Below the pieces are notes generated by a model. The model ran no database searches and was not told where the DNA came from. It saw only the letters and a program-made list of their open reading frames with translations. A DNA stretch of 64,000 nt from an uncultured Alphaproteobacteria bacterium (GTDB lineage Bacteria > Pseudomonadota > Alphaproteobacteria > Micavibrionales > CSBR16-224), in contig CATLPD010000002.1 in assembly GCA_950054485.1 (NCBI GenBank), positions 312,644 through 376,643 of the forward strand. Direction: 5' to 3'. Position numbers and translations under genes: made by a program. This document shows, piece after piece, positions 51,321 to 61,145 of this stretch (positions are counted from its first letter, which is position 1; each line of letters starts with the position of its first letter).

Positions 51321-51769
51321 TCCGGCTTATCCATGATCATGGCAGTGACAGTCGCCTCAGCGGCAAGCTCATCATCAACTTTCGCTTTACATTCAAATTT
51401 CCAGACATTCCGGCGGTTTTGAATTTTCTTAACGTAGATTTTCAATTGATCGCCAGGGCGTACGGGGCGACGGAATTTAGCGCCATCAATCGCCATAAAA
51501 TAAACCAGTGACCCTTCAACGCTTTTTCCCATACTATCAACAACCAAAATTCCTGAAGTTTGGGCCATCGCTTCGATAATCAAGACGCCGGGCATGACCG
51601 GCGCACCGGGGAAATGACCGTTAAAGAACTCCTCGTTCGCGGTAACATTCTTAAGGCCGGTTGCAGATTCGCCCGTTTCAATCTCAAGCACACGGTCTAC
51701 CAATAAAAATGGATAACGGTGTGGAATCAATTCCATGATGCGTGTGATATCAATTGTTCTTTCAGTCAT
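51317..51769 (-). CDS. fabZ: 3-hydroxyacyl-ACP dehydratase
   Basis: 150 aa. IMELIPHRYPFLLVDRVLE and FNGHFPGAPVMPGVLIIEAMAQTSG, with catalytic His in NGHFPG and Glu in IIEAMAQ. Dehydrates hydroxyacyl-ACP in the elongation cycle and sets the pool available to the lipid A acyltransferases. It overlaps lpxD by 8 bases and lpxI by 4. Standard length. Confidence 0.97.
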   Translation of the reverse strand: MTERTIDITRIMELIPHRYPFLLVDRVLEIETGESATGLKNVTANEEFFNGHFPGAPVMPGVLIIEAMAQTSGILVVDSMGKSVEGSLVYFMAIDGAKFRRPVRPGDQLKIYVKKIQNRRNVWKFECKAKVDDELAAEATVTAMIMDKPE

Positions 51770-52799
51770 TCTTTTTCCCCTTTTTCGGACTAACCATCTT
51801 TCTTAAGGTTGCGACTTGTCGCATATAGGTTTTTAAAGGCAATACAGGCGATCCCATATATTCGCCCGGCTCGTCAATGTCTTTCATCACGCCTGACTGG
51901 GCCGCAATACGGGTTCCGGATGCAATGTTCAAGTGTCCTGCCAATCCTGCCTGTCCGCCTGTTACAACAAAGTCACCCAGCTTTGTACTTCCTGAGATAC
52001 CTGTTTGTGAAACGATAACACATAAATTGCCGGTTTCAACATTGTGCCCCAATTGCACCAGATTATCGATGCGCGTGCCCTGTCTGACAATCGTATCGTT
52101 GACTGTGCCGCGATCTATTGTGGTATTCGCGCCGATATCAACATCATCTTCGATAATAACGCGCCCCAACTGCGGAACAGATACAAATCCCTTTGCGGAC
52201 ATAGCAAAACCAAACCCCGGCTGACCAATGCGTGCGCCCGTTGCAATCGAAACCCTATCACCGATATGGCAATGCGATAACGTCACCAAAGATGCAATGT
52301 GGCAGTCTGCGCCAATTTTGACATTTTTTTCAATAACGCTATTGGCACCGATGACAGAATTATCGCCGATCTGCACACCGTCTTTAACGACAGCGCCAGC
52401 CTCGACAGTAACATTTGTGCCCAACTTACATGTATTTGATATTACGGCCTGATCAGATATACCGCTCCCCTTATCCCAAATCGGGTAGAAAGCCTGCGCT
52501 GTCAATGCATAGGCCATATAAGGTGCATCTGTGATCAGGCAAATCGTTCCTTCGGGGGCATGCTCTGCCATCTTTTCGGTGACAAAACAGGCGCGTGCCT
52601 TGGTCGCCTTAAACTGCTCAAGATATTTTTTATTCTCAAGAAATGAAATTTGGGATTGGTCAGCACGATCCAAAGGTGCAAGATCTTGAACCGTCACATC
52701 AGCGTGCTTGCGATCCAGCATGTGCGCGCTTGAAATCTCGCAAATTTCTTTCAAGGACAGACTGTCGCAGGCTTTGTCAAAAAAATCTGGATCAATCAT
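51762..52799 (-). CDS. lpxD: UDP-3-O-acylglucosamine N-acyltransferase
   Basis: 345 aa. N-terminal ligand domain, then left-handed beta-helix hexapeptide repeats (IGDNSVIGANSVIEKNVKIGADCHI), and the catalytic His in LVQLGHNVETG. Third acyl-transfer step of lipid A synthesis. It follows skp by 14 bases and overlaps fabZ. A C-terminal basic tail (SPKKGKKND) is short. Confidence 0.96.
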   Translation of the reverse strand: MIDPDFFDKACDSLSLKEICEISSAHMLDRKHADVTVQDLAPLDRADQSQISFLENKKYLEQFKATKARACFVTEKMAEHAPEGTICLITDAPYMAYALTAQAFYPIWDKGSGISDQAVISNTCKLGTNVTVEAGAVVKDGVQIGDNSVIGANSVIEKNVKIGADCHIASLVTLSHCHIGDRVSIATGARIGQPGFGFAMSAKGFVSVPQLGRVIIEDDVDIGANTTIDRGTVNDTIVRQGTRIDNLVQLGHNVETGNLCVIVSQTGISGSTKLGDFVVTGGQAGLAGHLNIASGTRIAAQSGVMKDIDEPGEYMGSPVLPLKTYMRQVATLRKMVSPKKGKKND

Positions 52800-52813
52800 A
52801 GTGTTAAGCCCTT

Positions 52814-53365
52814 TTACTTGGCCGCCCAGTCAATATCAATTTTTGAAACGTTCTTATCAAGTGCGGTAATGACATCTTGCGTCATATCCATCTGCTGGGC
52901 AGCAATTATGACAGCGTCTTGTGACATTACCAAAGCATATCCACGTTTCTGCGCAACAACAGAAATCGTTTCACGAATTTCATCACGTAACTTGGCAAGT
53001 CCGCGCGCAAAACCAGCCTCAAGGCTACGTTTATTGCTTTGAACCATTTTCTGTGTTGCAACGACTTCTTTTTCAAATTCGCGGCGCTTCTTTGCAAATT
53101 CTTCTTCGCTGAGGCTGCCTTTTTGGTCCAGAATGGATTTTTCCATCGCACGCAGGCTATCTTCTTTGCCTGAAATCTGTTTTTGATATTCTTGACGCTT
53201 TGCATCCAACTGACTTTGGATGTGTTTACCGGCCTTTGATGTTTGCAAAACGGCCTGCGTATCGACAACGCCGATATTAACAGCTGCGACGTCCTGTGCA
53301 TGAGCTGCATAGCTAAAAACGCAGAAAGACATAACAATCAAAAACTTAGATAGACTCTTTAACAT
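52814..53365 (-). CDS. skp: OmpH/Skp-family periplasmic chaperone
   Basis: 183 aa. Signal peptide residues 1-23 (ending near AHAQDV). Mature N terminus VNIGVVDTQAVLQTSKAGKHIQSQL is typical; the middle forms the long coiled-coil tentacle (KKRREFEKEVVATQKMV). Carries unfolded outer-membrane proteins to the BAM complex, whose core gene is next upstream. AAGGT precedes the ATG. Confidence 0.93.
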   Translation of the reverse strand: MLKSLSKFLIVMSFCVFSYAAHAQDVAAVNIGVVDTQAVLQTSKAGKHIQSQLDAKRQEYQKQISGKEDSLRAMEKSILDQKGSLSEEEFAKKRREFEKEVVATQKMVQSNKRSLEAGFARGLAKLRDEIRETISVVAQKRGYALVMSQDAVIIAAQQMDMTQDVITALDKNVSKIDIDWAAK

Positions 53366-53383
53366 TAGATATTACCTTTTTTA

Positions 53384-55660
53384 TTAGAAGCTGGTTCCGA
53401 AACTAAAACGGAAGACTTCATCTACATCATATTCTTCATCCAGGATTGGTGTTGCGAAATCAACACGTAACGGTCCTAGAGGCGACCTCCAAGATAGCCC
53501 AGCACCAACAGAAAGTCTAAGTGAATTTTCATCTTCAACTGTTGCACCGCTGTCATCAACATTCCACAAAGATCCAAAGTCGGAAAATACATGCGCACGC
53601 ACGCCAAGGTCTTCCGGCAACCCTGATGGCATAGCCAATTCAACAGACCCGCGATAGAACGTATTACCACCAAGGCTGTCATCTGTCGCTACATCACGTG
53701 GGCCAACACCGGAACGCTCGAAGCCGCGGAGTGTATTACCCCCCAGATAGAAACGTTCGTTCACCTGAACATCCTCGTCACCATAACCGAATATATATCC
53801 ACCCTCGCCCAATACGCTAAAGATCCACTGATCACGAATAGGATAGAAATAGTTAGCACCAATACGGTTTTGAACATACTGCGCATCTCCGCCTAATCCC
53901 GCAACTTCTGTTGTGAAGCGTGTCACCAAACCCTCTGTCGGGTCAAGAATACTGTCACGTGTATCATATACCAACTGCTGAGATATAGCAGACGTCGTAC
54001 GTTCACCTTCCTGTGCGCGAATAAAGAATGAAGCGGCAGGGTCAACATCCTGAATATCATTCTGTTCCAAACGATAGCCAAGCGTCTGACGAAGGTCTTT
54101 AGCGACCGGATATCCCAGGCGCAAGCCACCACCGGTACGGTTAAGATCATAGGCTAATTCATCCTGATCACGTGTAATACGGAATAAATCAATACCCGCG
54201 CTTAAATCACGTTTCAGGAAATAAGGCTCGGTAAAGCTGAGGTCAAATTCTGTGCGTTCGCCAGCAATCGTTGTCGAGAATGCCAGTTCCTGACCCCGTC
54301 CCAGCAGGTTTTTCTCGCGAATTCTGAATTCTGCAAGTGGACCATCCTGTGTCGAAAAACCGGCGCCGATTGAAAGTTCACCCGTCGATTTTTCCTGAAC
54401 ATTCACATCAACAATAGTTTTGTCGGGTGTTGAGCCCGGTCTTTCTTCGACACTTACCGTTTCAAAGAAATCAAGATTACGGATGTTCTGTTCAGACTTT
54501 GTCATTTTTGTGCGGTTATAGGCATCACCTTCAACCAATGTGAATTCGCGGCGAATAACTTCGTCAAGGGTGCGAACGTTACCATTAATATCAATGCGCT
54601 CGACAAACACCTTGCGGCTTTCGTTAACGGTAAATGTTATATCAATCAGATTGTTGTCACGGTCGCGATTGACGGACGGACGAATATCAACGAACGCATA
54701 CTGTAAGTTACCTGCTTTTTCGGTCAGCTCGACAATAGTGCGTTCGACCTCTTCCGCATTATACCAGTCCCCTTTTTCAAAGGTGATGGCATCAACCAGC
54801 TGATTCCCAGACAATTCAGGGATACGGCTGACAATTTCAATGTTATTGACTTTATATCTTTCACCTTCACTAACGATAAATGTCAAAAAGAAATCTTTCT
54901 GGTCCGGTGAAAGTTCAGCGGTTGAAGATTCAACCTGAATATCAGCAAAGCCATGGTTCAGGTAATGACGGCGTAAAAGCTCTGCATCATAGGCCAGACG
55001 ATCCGGGTCGTATTTATCGTTTGATGTCAGGAAACGATACCAGCGGCTTTCCTTACTGCTGATCACACTTTCAAGTTGTCCGTCTGAAAAATACTCGTTA
55101 CCGATAATGTTAACTTTACGAATGCGTGTTTCAGGCCCCTCGTCAATCTCGAACACCAAATTGACGCGGTTTTGGTCTAACTTGATCACTTTGGGCTCAA
55201 CCTTGGCTGCAAAACGGCCGCTGAGGCGATAAATATCCAAAAGACGCTCTGTATCGGCCTGAACCTTTGTACGCGTCAAAACCGTACGTGGGCGCAAAGA
55301 AACTTCACTAAGAAGATTCTCGTCCTTGATCTTTTCATTACCCTCAAAGGCAATTTCATTAATAATCGGGTTTTCAACAACCTTAACTACCAGATCGTTT
55401 CCTTGCTGATATAAAAGAACATCTGCAAAAAGACCTGTTGCATACAGGGTCTTAATTGATTTGTTCATACTGTAGGTATTAAATTCGTCACCTGATTGAA
55501 TTTCCAAATATGTCATGATGGTGGACGGATCAATACGCTCGGCCCCTTCAATACGGATTTGGTTGATTCGCTGGGCCTGCGCCTCTGATATATTCAAACC
55601 GCAAACACATAGCACAAACATAAAGACAACAGCCGTTATCAGCTTGTATGATTGATTCAT
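53384..55660 (-). CDS. bamA: Outer-membrane assembly factor BamA
   Basis: 758 aa. The start at 55660 gives a signal peptide of about 30 residues (MNQSYKLITAVVFMFVLCVCG, cleavage near EAQAQ); ATG 55684 would add a polar extension. Five POTRA domains (from INQIRIEGAERIDPSTI) precede the 16-strand barrel, which includes the conserved VRGF-type loop (NTLRGFERSGVGPRD) and ends FSFGTSF, with a C-terminal Phe as in outer-membrane barrels. It inserts outer-membrane proteins. Lies between rseP and skp, the conserved order. Confidence 0.97.
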   Translation of the reverse strand: MNQSYKLITAVVFMFVLCVCGLNISEAQAQRINQIRIEGAERIDPSTIMTYLEIQSGDEFNTYSMNKSIKTLYATGLFADVLLYQQGNDLVVKVVENPIINEIAFEGNEKIKDENLLSEVSLRPRTVLTRTKVQADTERLLDIYRLSGRFAAKVEPKVIKLDQNRVNLVFEIDEGPETRIRKVNIIGNEYFSDGQLESVISSKESRWYRFLTSNDKYDPDRLAYDAELLRRHYLNHGFADIQVESSTAELSPDQKDFFLTFIVSEGERYKVNNIEIVSRIPELSGNQLVDAITFEKGDWYNAEEVERTIVELTEKAGNLQYAFVDIRPSVNRDRDNNLIDITFTVNESRKVFVERIDINGNVRTLDEVIRREFTLVEGDAYNRTKMTKSEQNIRNLDFFETVSVEERPGSTPDKTIVDVNVQEKSTGELSIGAGFSTQDGPLAEFRIREKNLLGRGQELAFSTTIAGERTEFDLSFTEPYFLKRDLSAGIDLFRITRDQDELAYDLNRTGGGLRLGYPVAKDLRQTLGYRLEQNDIQDVDPAASFFIRAQEGERTTSAISQQLVYDTRDSILDPTEGLVTRFTTEVAGLGGDAQYVQNRIGANYFYPIRDQWIFSVLGEGGYIFGYGDEDVQVNERFYLGGNTLRGFERSGVGPRDVATDDSLGGNTFYRGSVELAMPSGLPEDLGVRAHVFSDFGSLWNVDDSGATVEDENSLRLSVGAGLSWRSPLGPLRVDFATPILDEEYDVDEVFRFSFGTSF

Positions 55661-55698
55661 AAATTCCCCGCCTGACGTTTCCATTTCGAATGAATGGT

Positions 55699-56895
55699 TT
55701 AAGACACTATAGATTTAAGATAATCGATTACACGCAATTGCACAAGATCATTCCACGTCGCAAACAGCATAAAACAGATTACGGCAGCAAAACCAACCCT
55801 GAATGCATATTCCTGCGCCCGTTCACCCAAAGGCTTACCCTTAAGCGCCTCGACACCATACATTGCCAAATGCCCGCCATCCAGCATAGGGATCGGGAAC
55901 AAGTTGATCAAGCCAAGGTTAATCGATAAAAGCGCCGCAAAAGAAATCAGCGATACGACGCCCGCTTGCGCGAATTCGCCTGCATAGGCACCAATTCTCA
56001 AGATCCCACCTAATTCATCAGCGCTGCGCGCTCCTGTAATCATCTGACCAATCGCCTTTAAAGTACCCGTTGTAATGTTCCAGGTTTCTATAATGGCCGC
56101 ACTGACGGCAGAGCCGAAAGAATGCCGCTTTAACCCGCTTTCCCCTTCTGGGCTCGCGATACCGATCAGGCCTTTTGAATGTTTAAAACCGAAGCGGTCT
56201 TCAAAGGTTGTCATTTCGGGTTTAAGAGACATTGTAATCGGGTTTTCTATATCCCAATTCCCTATTTCTCCTGTCGAACGCGCAACCTGCAGGGTTAATT
56301 CCTCGTCCAGATTGATCGCGACAGACTGCACAATATCTTCAAATGTGTTAATTGCGCGCCCGTTAATCGATAAAATTTTATCATCAGGCTGAATACCCGC
56401 GCGCGCAGCCGGTGCATCTTCAATAACACTGGCGGCAACAGGCGGTGTAAAAGGCTGGCCGTGCGTCGCATACAAACCCGCCAGCAATAAAATCGCAAAG
56501 ATGAAATTAATAGCAGGGCCGGCAAAAACTATAGCCGAGCGTTTCGGAATAGATTGTGTGAAAAATGCAACTTCCCGATCTTTTTTGCTCATCTTTTTAG
56601 TTTTGGCGCCTTCATGGGTCGCACTTGCGGGATCACTGTCGCCAAACATCTGAACATATCCGCCCAGCGGGATCAGTGAAAACTTCCAGCGCGTTCCATT
56701 CTTGTCATTAAAACCGAATATTTCACGCCCAAAACCGATTGAAAAGATCTCAACCTTTACCCCGCACATGCGGGCAACAATATAGTGCCCCCATTCGTGA
56801 ACGAACACCAGAACACTCAGAACAATAACAAACGGCAAAAGATAATCCGCTGTAAAATCCCACGGCGCTGCCAGAAAATCCTGTAAAAAACCCAT
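55699..56895 (-). CDS. rseP: Site-2 intramembrane protease RseP
   Basis: 398 aa. Zinc motif HEWGH in VFVHEWGHYIVARMCGVKVE at the first membrane segment; LDG motif in NLFPIPMLDGGHL near the C terminus. One PDZ domain (ARAGIQPDDKILSINGRAI), where E. coli RseP has two. Cleaves anti-sigma factors and remnant signal peptides. Its ATG overlaps the last base of dxr, so the genes are coupled. Confidence 0.95.
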   Translation of the reverse strand: MGFLQDFLAAPWDFTADYLLPFVIVLSVLVFVHEWGHYIVARMCGVKVEIFSIGFGREIFGFNDKNGTRWKFSLIPLGGYVQMFGDSDPASATHEGAKTKKMSKKDREVAFFTQSIPKRSAIVFAGPAINFIFAILLLAGLYATHGQPFTPPVAASVIEDAPAARAGIQPDDKILSINGRAINTFEDIVQSVAINLDEELTLQVARSTGEIGNWDIENPITMSLKPEMTTFEDRFGFKHSKGLIGIASPEGESGLKRHSFGSAVSAAIIETWNITTGTLKAIGQMITGARSADELGGILRIGAYAGEFAQAGVVSLISFAALLSINLGLINLFPIPMLDGGHLAMYGVEALKGKPLGERAQEYAFRVGFAAVICFMLFATWNDLVQLRVIDYLKSIVS

Positions 56896-58067
56896 TATCC
56901 TGTACCTGCTTTTATCCTGTTAGTCATTACAATATCGTGCGCGTAGTGACGCGTTTCAAGGTCCAGAGCAAAAACATCATCAATCGTATTGATTGGCAGT
57001 ACTTCTATATGCTCCAAACATTCCTGAATCATAGGCTCTATTTCCAAAAATGCAATTTTTTGTTTCAAAAAAGCATCTACCGCAATCTCGTTGGCGGCAT
57101 TGAATACGATGGCCTTATTCAAATCGGTTTTTATAATATCACGCATCAAATCCACAGTATGAAATCGATCGTAATCAACAGGATAGAATTCAAAATTAAG
57201 AACTTTTGTAAAGTCCAACCGTTGACTGTTAACCTCTCCGCGCGACGGCCAATTCAAGGCATAGCCGATCGGCGTTTTCATATCCGGCGCGCCCATCTGC
57301 GCCAAAACCGAACCATCTTTATACTCTACCATGGAATGAATCAGTGATTGAGGATGAATCACGACTTCTAATTCCTCAGGCCTTAGATCGAACAGGTAAA
57401 CTGCCTCAATCATCTCAAGCGCCTTATTGGCCATGGTCGCACTATCGATTGAAATCTTGGCTCCCATTGACCAGTTCGGATGTTTTAATGCCTGATCACG
57501 TGTCACCGCAGATAAATCAGCCCGGTTTTTCGTTCTAAAGGGGCCACCCGACGCCGTTAAAATCACTTTGGAAATTGAATCACGGCTATTTTGATCGAAC
57601 ACTTGAAAGATCGCATTATGTTCGCTGTCCACAGGCAAAATATTGACGTTATTCTTTTTTGCCTCGGATAGCAGTAAATCACCGGCACATACCAAAGCCT
57701 CTTTATTTGCAAGCGCAACATCATTACCGGCCTTTACAGCAGAAAAAACAGGTTTTAATCCGGCGATACCGACAATCGCCGCGATATGTAGATCAATATC
57801 TATTTTAGCAACCTCGATCAAGGCGGCCTCGCCTGCCAAAACCTCAATTTTTGAACCCTCAAGGACTTCTTTTAACTGGGCTTGATACGCTTCATTGCTA
57901 ATGACAACGATATCCGGGCTGAATTCACGCGCCTGTTCGGCGAGTTTTTCCCAATTTGAATGCGCTGTAAGAGCCTTTACTTTGAAATCATCAGGTCGGG
58001 CGCGAACAATATCAAGAGTACTGGTTCCAATAGAACCTGTAGATCCAAAAAGTGCTAGGGTTTTCAT
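56895..58067 (-). CDS. dxr: 1-deoxy-D-xylulose 5-phosphate reductoisomerase
   Basis: 390 aa from ATG 58067 (overlapping the cdsA stop as TGATG). Second step of the MEP isoprenoid pathway, supplying IPP for undecaprenyl phosphate made by UppS. NADPH motif GSTGSIGTSTLDIV; metal site VDSEHNAIFQ; catalytic loop SGGPFRTK and MGAKISIDSATMANK. The length is standard. Confidence 0.96.
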   Translation of the reverse strand: MKTLALFGSTGSIGTSTLDIVRARPDDFKVKALTAHSNWEKLAEQAREFSPDIVVISNEAYQAQLKEVLEGSKIEVLAGEAALIEVAKIDIDLHIAAIVGIAGLKPVFSAVKAGNDVALANKEALVCAGDLLLSEAKKNNVNILPVDSEHNAIFQVFDQNSRDSISKVILTASGGPFRTKNRADLSAVTRDQALKHPNWSMGAKISIDSATMANKALEMIEAVYLFDLRPEELEVVIHPQSLIHSMVEYKDGSVLAQMGAPDMKTPIGYALNWPSRGEVNSQRLDFTKVLNFEFYPVDYDRFHTVDLMRDIIKTDLNKAIVFNAANEIAVDAFLKQKIAFLEIEPMIQECLEHIEVLPINTIDDVFALDLETRHYAHDIVMTNRIKAGTG

Positions 58068-58948
58068 CAAACCACCGCCATAACAGCGTAAACATAAAAT
58101 GGCGCGATGAGTAAAAGCGCATCTATACGATCCAGTACACCGCCATGCCCCGGGATGACATTACCTGTATCTTTCACATTATGAGCCCGTTTAAAAACAG
58201 AAATCGCGAGGTCGCCAACTTGTCCGACCACCCCTAAAAATGCACCAAATAGAACAAGATCAAGCGTTTCGGCTATTTTGATACCAAATTGCTGCTCGAT
58301 GATATATCCGCCAAGATACAAAGCCGCCGCAGCCCCCGTCATGCTGCCCAACATACCTGCCCATGTCTTTTTAGGACTGATTTTCGGTGCTAGTTTCGGC
58401 CCGCCTATCAGGCGTCCAAACACGTAAGCAATTGAATCACTGGCCCATACTGTCACAAATAGAAATGCAACAAGGATCTTCAAAGCATCCTGATCAAAGG
58501 GTACGAATACAGGGCTACCGATAGGGCCCGGTACGTCCTTTCCCGCATACATCATCAGTAATCCGACATAGGATAGAGAAAACAAAATATAGAAAAAACC
58601 ACCCAGCACCTTGCCGAAACTGACATCAAAGCTGCGGAAATGCATAAAAATCCCCAGAAACATTGCCCCGAACAATATAATCATCGGCGCTGTCGTCATC
58701 GAGTTCATATAGATTGTAGCAGCAAGAACAAGGGCGCCAAGTATGGCAGAAAATTCATATATACCAGACTTAGGCTTTTCGATCAGCATTCTTGCCCATT
58801 CGAATGTGGACATAGCACCCAGCACAACAACAAAGCCTGTAAAAGCCTGCCGTCCTGCGTAAATCAGGGCCAGTGTCAGCAATATAATGACCGCACCGGA
58901 CAGACAGCGAATCTTCAGATCTGATTTTTTCTTTTCAAGTACTGCCAT
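58067..58948 (-). CDS. cdsA: Phosphatidate cytidylyltransferase
   Basis: 293 aa, about eight hydrophobic segments. CDP-diacylglycerol synthase of phospholipid synthesis. Signature SPKKTWAGMLGSMTGAAA and KDTGNVIPGHGGVLDRIDALL. GAAGGT precedes the ATG within the end of uppS. The stop overlaps dxr by one base. Confidence 0.95.
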   Translation of the reverse strand: MAVLEKKKSDLKIRCLSGAVIILLTLALIYAGRQAFTGFVVVLGAMSTFEWARMLIEKPKSGIYEFSAILGALVLAATIYMNSMTTAPMIILFGAMFLGIFMHFRSFDVSFGKVLGGFFYILFSLSYVGLLMMYAGKDVPGPIGSPVFVPFDQDALKILVAFLFVTVWASDSIAYVFGRLIGGPKLAPKISPKKTWAGMLGSMTGAAAALYLGGYIIEQQFGIKIAETLDLVLFGAFLGVVGQVGDLAISVFKRAHNVKDTGNVIPGHGGVLDRIDALLLIAPFYVYAVMAVV

Positions 58949-59698
58949 TTATTTACCTTCTGCAGCTTCGGATGGCAATGCACCGTAACGTCTATCGCGG
59001 CCAGCATAATGCTCTAAAGCCTCTTTCATGTCATCGGCTGAAAAATCAGGCCATAACGTATCTGTGAAATAAATTTCAGTATAAGCGAATTGCCACATCA
59101 GAAAATTGCTGAGTCGTTGTTCGCCGCTGGTGCGAATGACAAGGTCCGGGTCAGGAATTCCCGAGGTCATAAGCGCATCTGAGAATTTTTTTTCGTCAAT
59201 ATTTTCAACATCTAAGGCACCAGAGTTAACTTGATTTGCTAACTTTTTTGCTGCTTGTAAAATATCCTGACGCCCCCCGTAACTGAGGGCGACGGTGACA
59301 ACCATATCATCATTATCTTTTGTGACATCCTGAGCCTGGGCGATCATAGATTTTAAATCATCATCCAGACGGTCAAGATCGCCTATGACCTCAAGCCGCG
59401 CACCTGTTTTCTTAAGCTCAGCCGTTTCACGCTTAAGGTAATAACGCATCAATTCCATTAAGCCGCTGATCTCGTCCTTGGGTCTGTTCCAGTTTTCAGA
59501 CGAGAATGCGAATAAAGTTAGATAGCGCACCCCTGCATCTTTTGCAGCTTCGATACAACGACGAACAGCTTCAGAGCCTTTACGGTGCCCCTCCAGTCGC
59601 GGCAAGCCGCGCTTACCCGCCCAACGGCCATTACCATCCATTATGACAGCTATGTGTTGGGGAATAACTTGATCGTGCTGTGTAGAAGACGTAGGCAA
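58949..59698 (-). CDS. uppS: Undecaprenyl diphosphate synthase
   Basis: Makes the C55 lipid carrier for peptidoglycan and O-antigen. 249 aa from a TTG at 59698, which has AAGGT at five-base spacing; another TTG at 59704 touches the same AAGG and is too close. No ATG exists before the conserved core. Blocks: HIAVIMDGNGRWAGKRGLPRLEGHRKG (catalytic Asp), FSSENWNRP and DLVIRTSGEQRLSNFLMWQFAYTEIYF. Four-gene neighbourhood frr-uppS-cdsA-dxr is conserved. Confidence 0.94.
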   Translation of the reverse strand: MPTSSTQHDQVIPQHIAVIMDGNGRWAGKRGLPRLEGHRKGSEAVRRCIEAAKDAGVRYLTLFAFSSENWNRPKDEISGLMELMRYYLKRETAELKKTGARLEVIGDLDRLDDDLKSMIAQAQDVTKDNDDMVVTVALSYGGRQDILQAAKKLANQVNSGALDVENIDEKKFSDALMTSGIPDPDLVIRTSGEQRLSNFLMWQFAYTEIYFTDTLWPDFSADDMKEALEHYAGRDRRYGALPSEAAEGK

Positions 59699-59707
59699 AG
59701 GCAAACC

Positions 59708-60265
59708 TTATACTTGCTTGATATCTTTTTCCTTTTGGGCAAGCGTATCATCGACCTCTTTAATTTTGCGGTCGGTCAGCTTTTGAACATCCTCTTCATA
59801 ATGCTTTTGATCATCTTCGGATATTTCATTGTCGTTCTTCAGCTTTTTGATGTTCTGCATGCCATCCTGGCGTACGTTGCGGATTGCAATGCGGGCCTGT
59901 TCTGCATATTTAGCAGCCACTTTTGCAAGCTCGTTACGGCGCTCTTCGGTCAAATCAGGCAACGGCACACGAATAAGCTGTCCATCAGGCTGTGGGTTTA
60001 GACCCAAACCAGACTCCATAATAGCCTTGGAAACGGCATTAACCATACCCTTGTCCCAAACCTGCACAGTCAAAAGACGCGGTTCCGGTGCACTGACCGT
60101 ACCAACCTGATTGAGTGGCATTGACGAGCCATAAGCATCAACATGGATAGGCTCAAGCAAATTTACAGATGCGCGCCCCGTGCGCAAGCCTTGAAATTCG
60201 GTATGCAGTGCCTCGATGGCTCCCGACATACGGCGTTCCAGATCTTTCATATCAACTTCTGACAT
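59708..60265 (-). CDS. frr: Ribosome recycling factor
   Basis: 185 aa. [61 protein letters not shown]. Releases ribosomes after termination together with EF-G. GAAAGAGG precedes the ATG; the gene starts 1 base after the pyrH stop. Standard length. Confidence 0.98.
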   Translation of the reverse strand: MSEVDMKDLERRMSGAIEALHTEFQGLRTGRASVNLLEPIHVDAYGSSMPLNQVGTVSAPEPRLLTVQVWDKGMVNAVSKAIMESGLGLNPQPDGQLIRVPLPDLTEERRNELAKVAAKYAEQARIAIRNVRQDGMQNIKKLKNDNEISEDDQKHYEEDVQKLTDRKIKEVDDTLAQKEKDIKQV

Positions 60266-60266
60266 T

Positions 60267-61022
60267 TTAAACCTCTTTCCTTTTTTTCAATTGTTCTGAT
60301 GCAGGTGTTTCGATAACCAGTGTATAATCACCACGTTTTTGAACCACTTCTGCAAAACTGCCTTCTTTTTGTATTGAAAAGACCATAACCGGCAGTTTGT
60401 TATCCTTGGCAACAGAGATGGCAGATGCATCCATCACACGCAAATCATCCGTCAAAACCTTCATATAGCTTAATTCAGTATAGCGCTCTGCATTCGGATT
60501 TAAAACAGGATCGTCCGTGTAGACACCATCAACCTTTGTACCTTTTAACAACACATCACAGTTCATTTCTGTGGCACGAAGGGCTGCTGCGGTATCTGTT
60601 GTAAAAAACGGGCTACCCAGACCTGCGGCAAAGATAACAACGCGACCTTTTTCTAGGTGACGCAGCGCGCGACGGCGAATATAGGGCTCGCAAACCGTTG
60701 ACATCGGAATGGCCGATTGAACACGGCAATGTACGCCCTCTTCCTCTATAGCGCTTTGCATGGCAAGGCAATTAATAACAGTTGCCAGCATACCCATATA
60801 ATCAGCGGTTGCACGGTCAATTCCCTTGGACGCACCGACAACACCGCGAAAGATATTTCCGGCGCCAATAACAATACAGACCTGAATCCCCAGGTCTGTT
60901 ACTTCTTTTATATCCTTGGCAATACGTTTGACGGTTTTCTGTGATAGACCATAATCATTTTCGCCCATCAAGGCTTCGCCTGACAGTTTCAGTAGCACGC
61001 GATTATATGGCATATCCGTCAT
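60267..61022 (-). CDS. pyrH: UMP kinase
   Basis: 251 aa from ATG 61022 (AAGGGG upstream, [21 protein letters not shown]); the longer frame runs into the upstream hairpin. Amino-acid-kinase fold with [21 protein letters not shown] and [12 protein letters not shown]; makes UDP. Follows tsf across a 123-base gap that holds a long hairpin, so its expression may be set separately from rpsB-tsf. Confidence 0.97.
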   Translation of the reverse strand: MTDMPYNRVLLKLSGEALMGENDYGLSQKTVKRIAKDIKEVTDLGIQVCIVIGAGNIFRGVVGASKGIDRATADYMGMLATVINCLAMQSAIEEEGVHCRVQSAIPMSTVCEPYIRRRALRHLEKGRVVIFAAGLGSPFFTTDTAAALRATEMNCDVLLKGTKVDGVYTDDPVLNPNAERYTELSYMKVLTDDLRVMDASAISVAKDNKLPVMVFSIQKEGSFAEVVQKRGDYTLVIETPASEQLKKRKEV

Positions 61023-61062
61023 TTTGATCCCCTTAGGTTTTCGCATCACAAAGAGCGTTTTT

Positions 61063-61128
61063 CTTGGGAAAGGAAGATAGAGCGAAACGTATATGAATAC
61101 GTGAGCAACTATCTGACGCTTTCCCAAG
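61063..61128. repeat. Nested 66-base inverted repeat between tsf and pyrH
   Basis: Three nested perfect pairs of arms: CTTGGGAAAG (61063-61072) with CTTTCCCAAG (61119-61128); AGATAG with CTATCT inside; ACGTAT with ATACGT around a 4-base loop in the centre. Short unpaired stretches separate the arms. The structure could act as an attenuator or RNA-processing site in the rpsB-tsf-pyrH transcript. I found no second copy in the window. Confidence 0.75.
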
Positions 61129-61145
61129 GGAAACGATCAAAGTGA

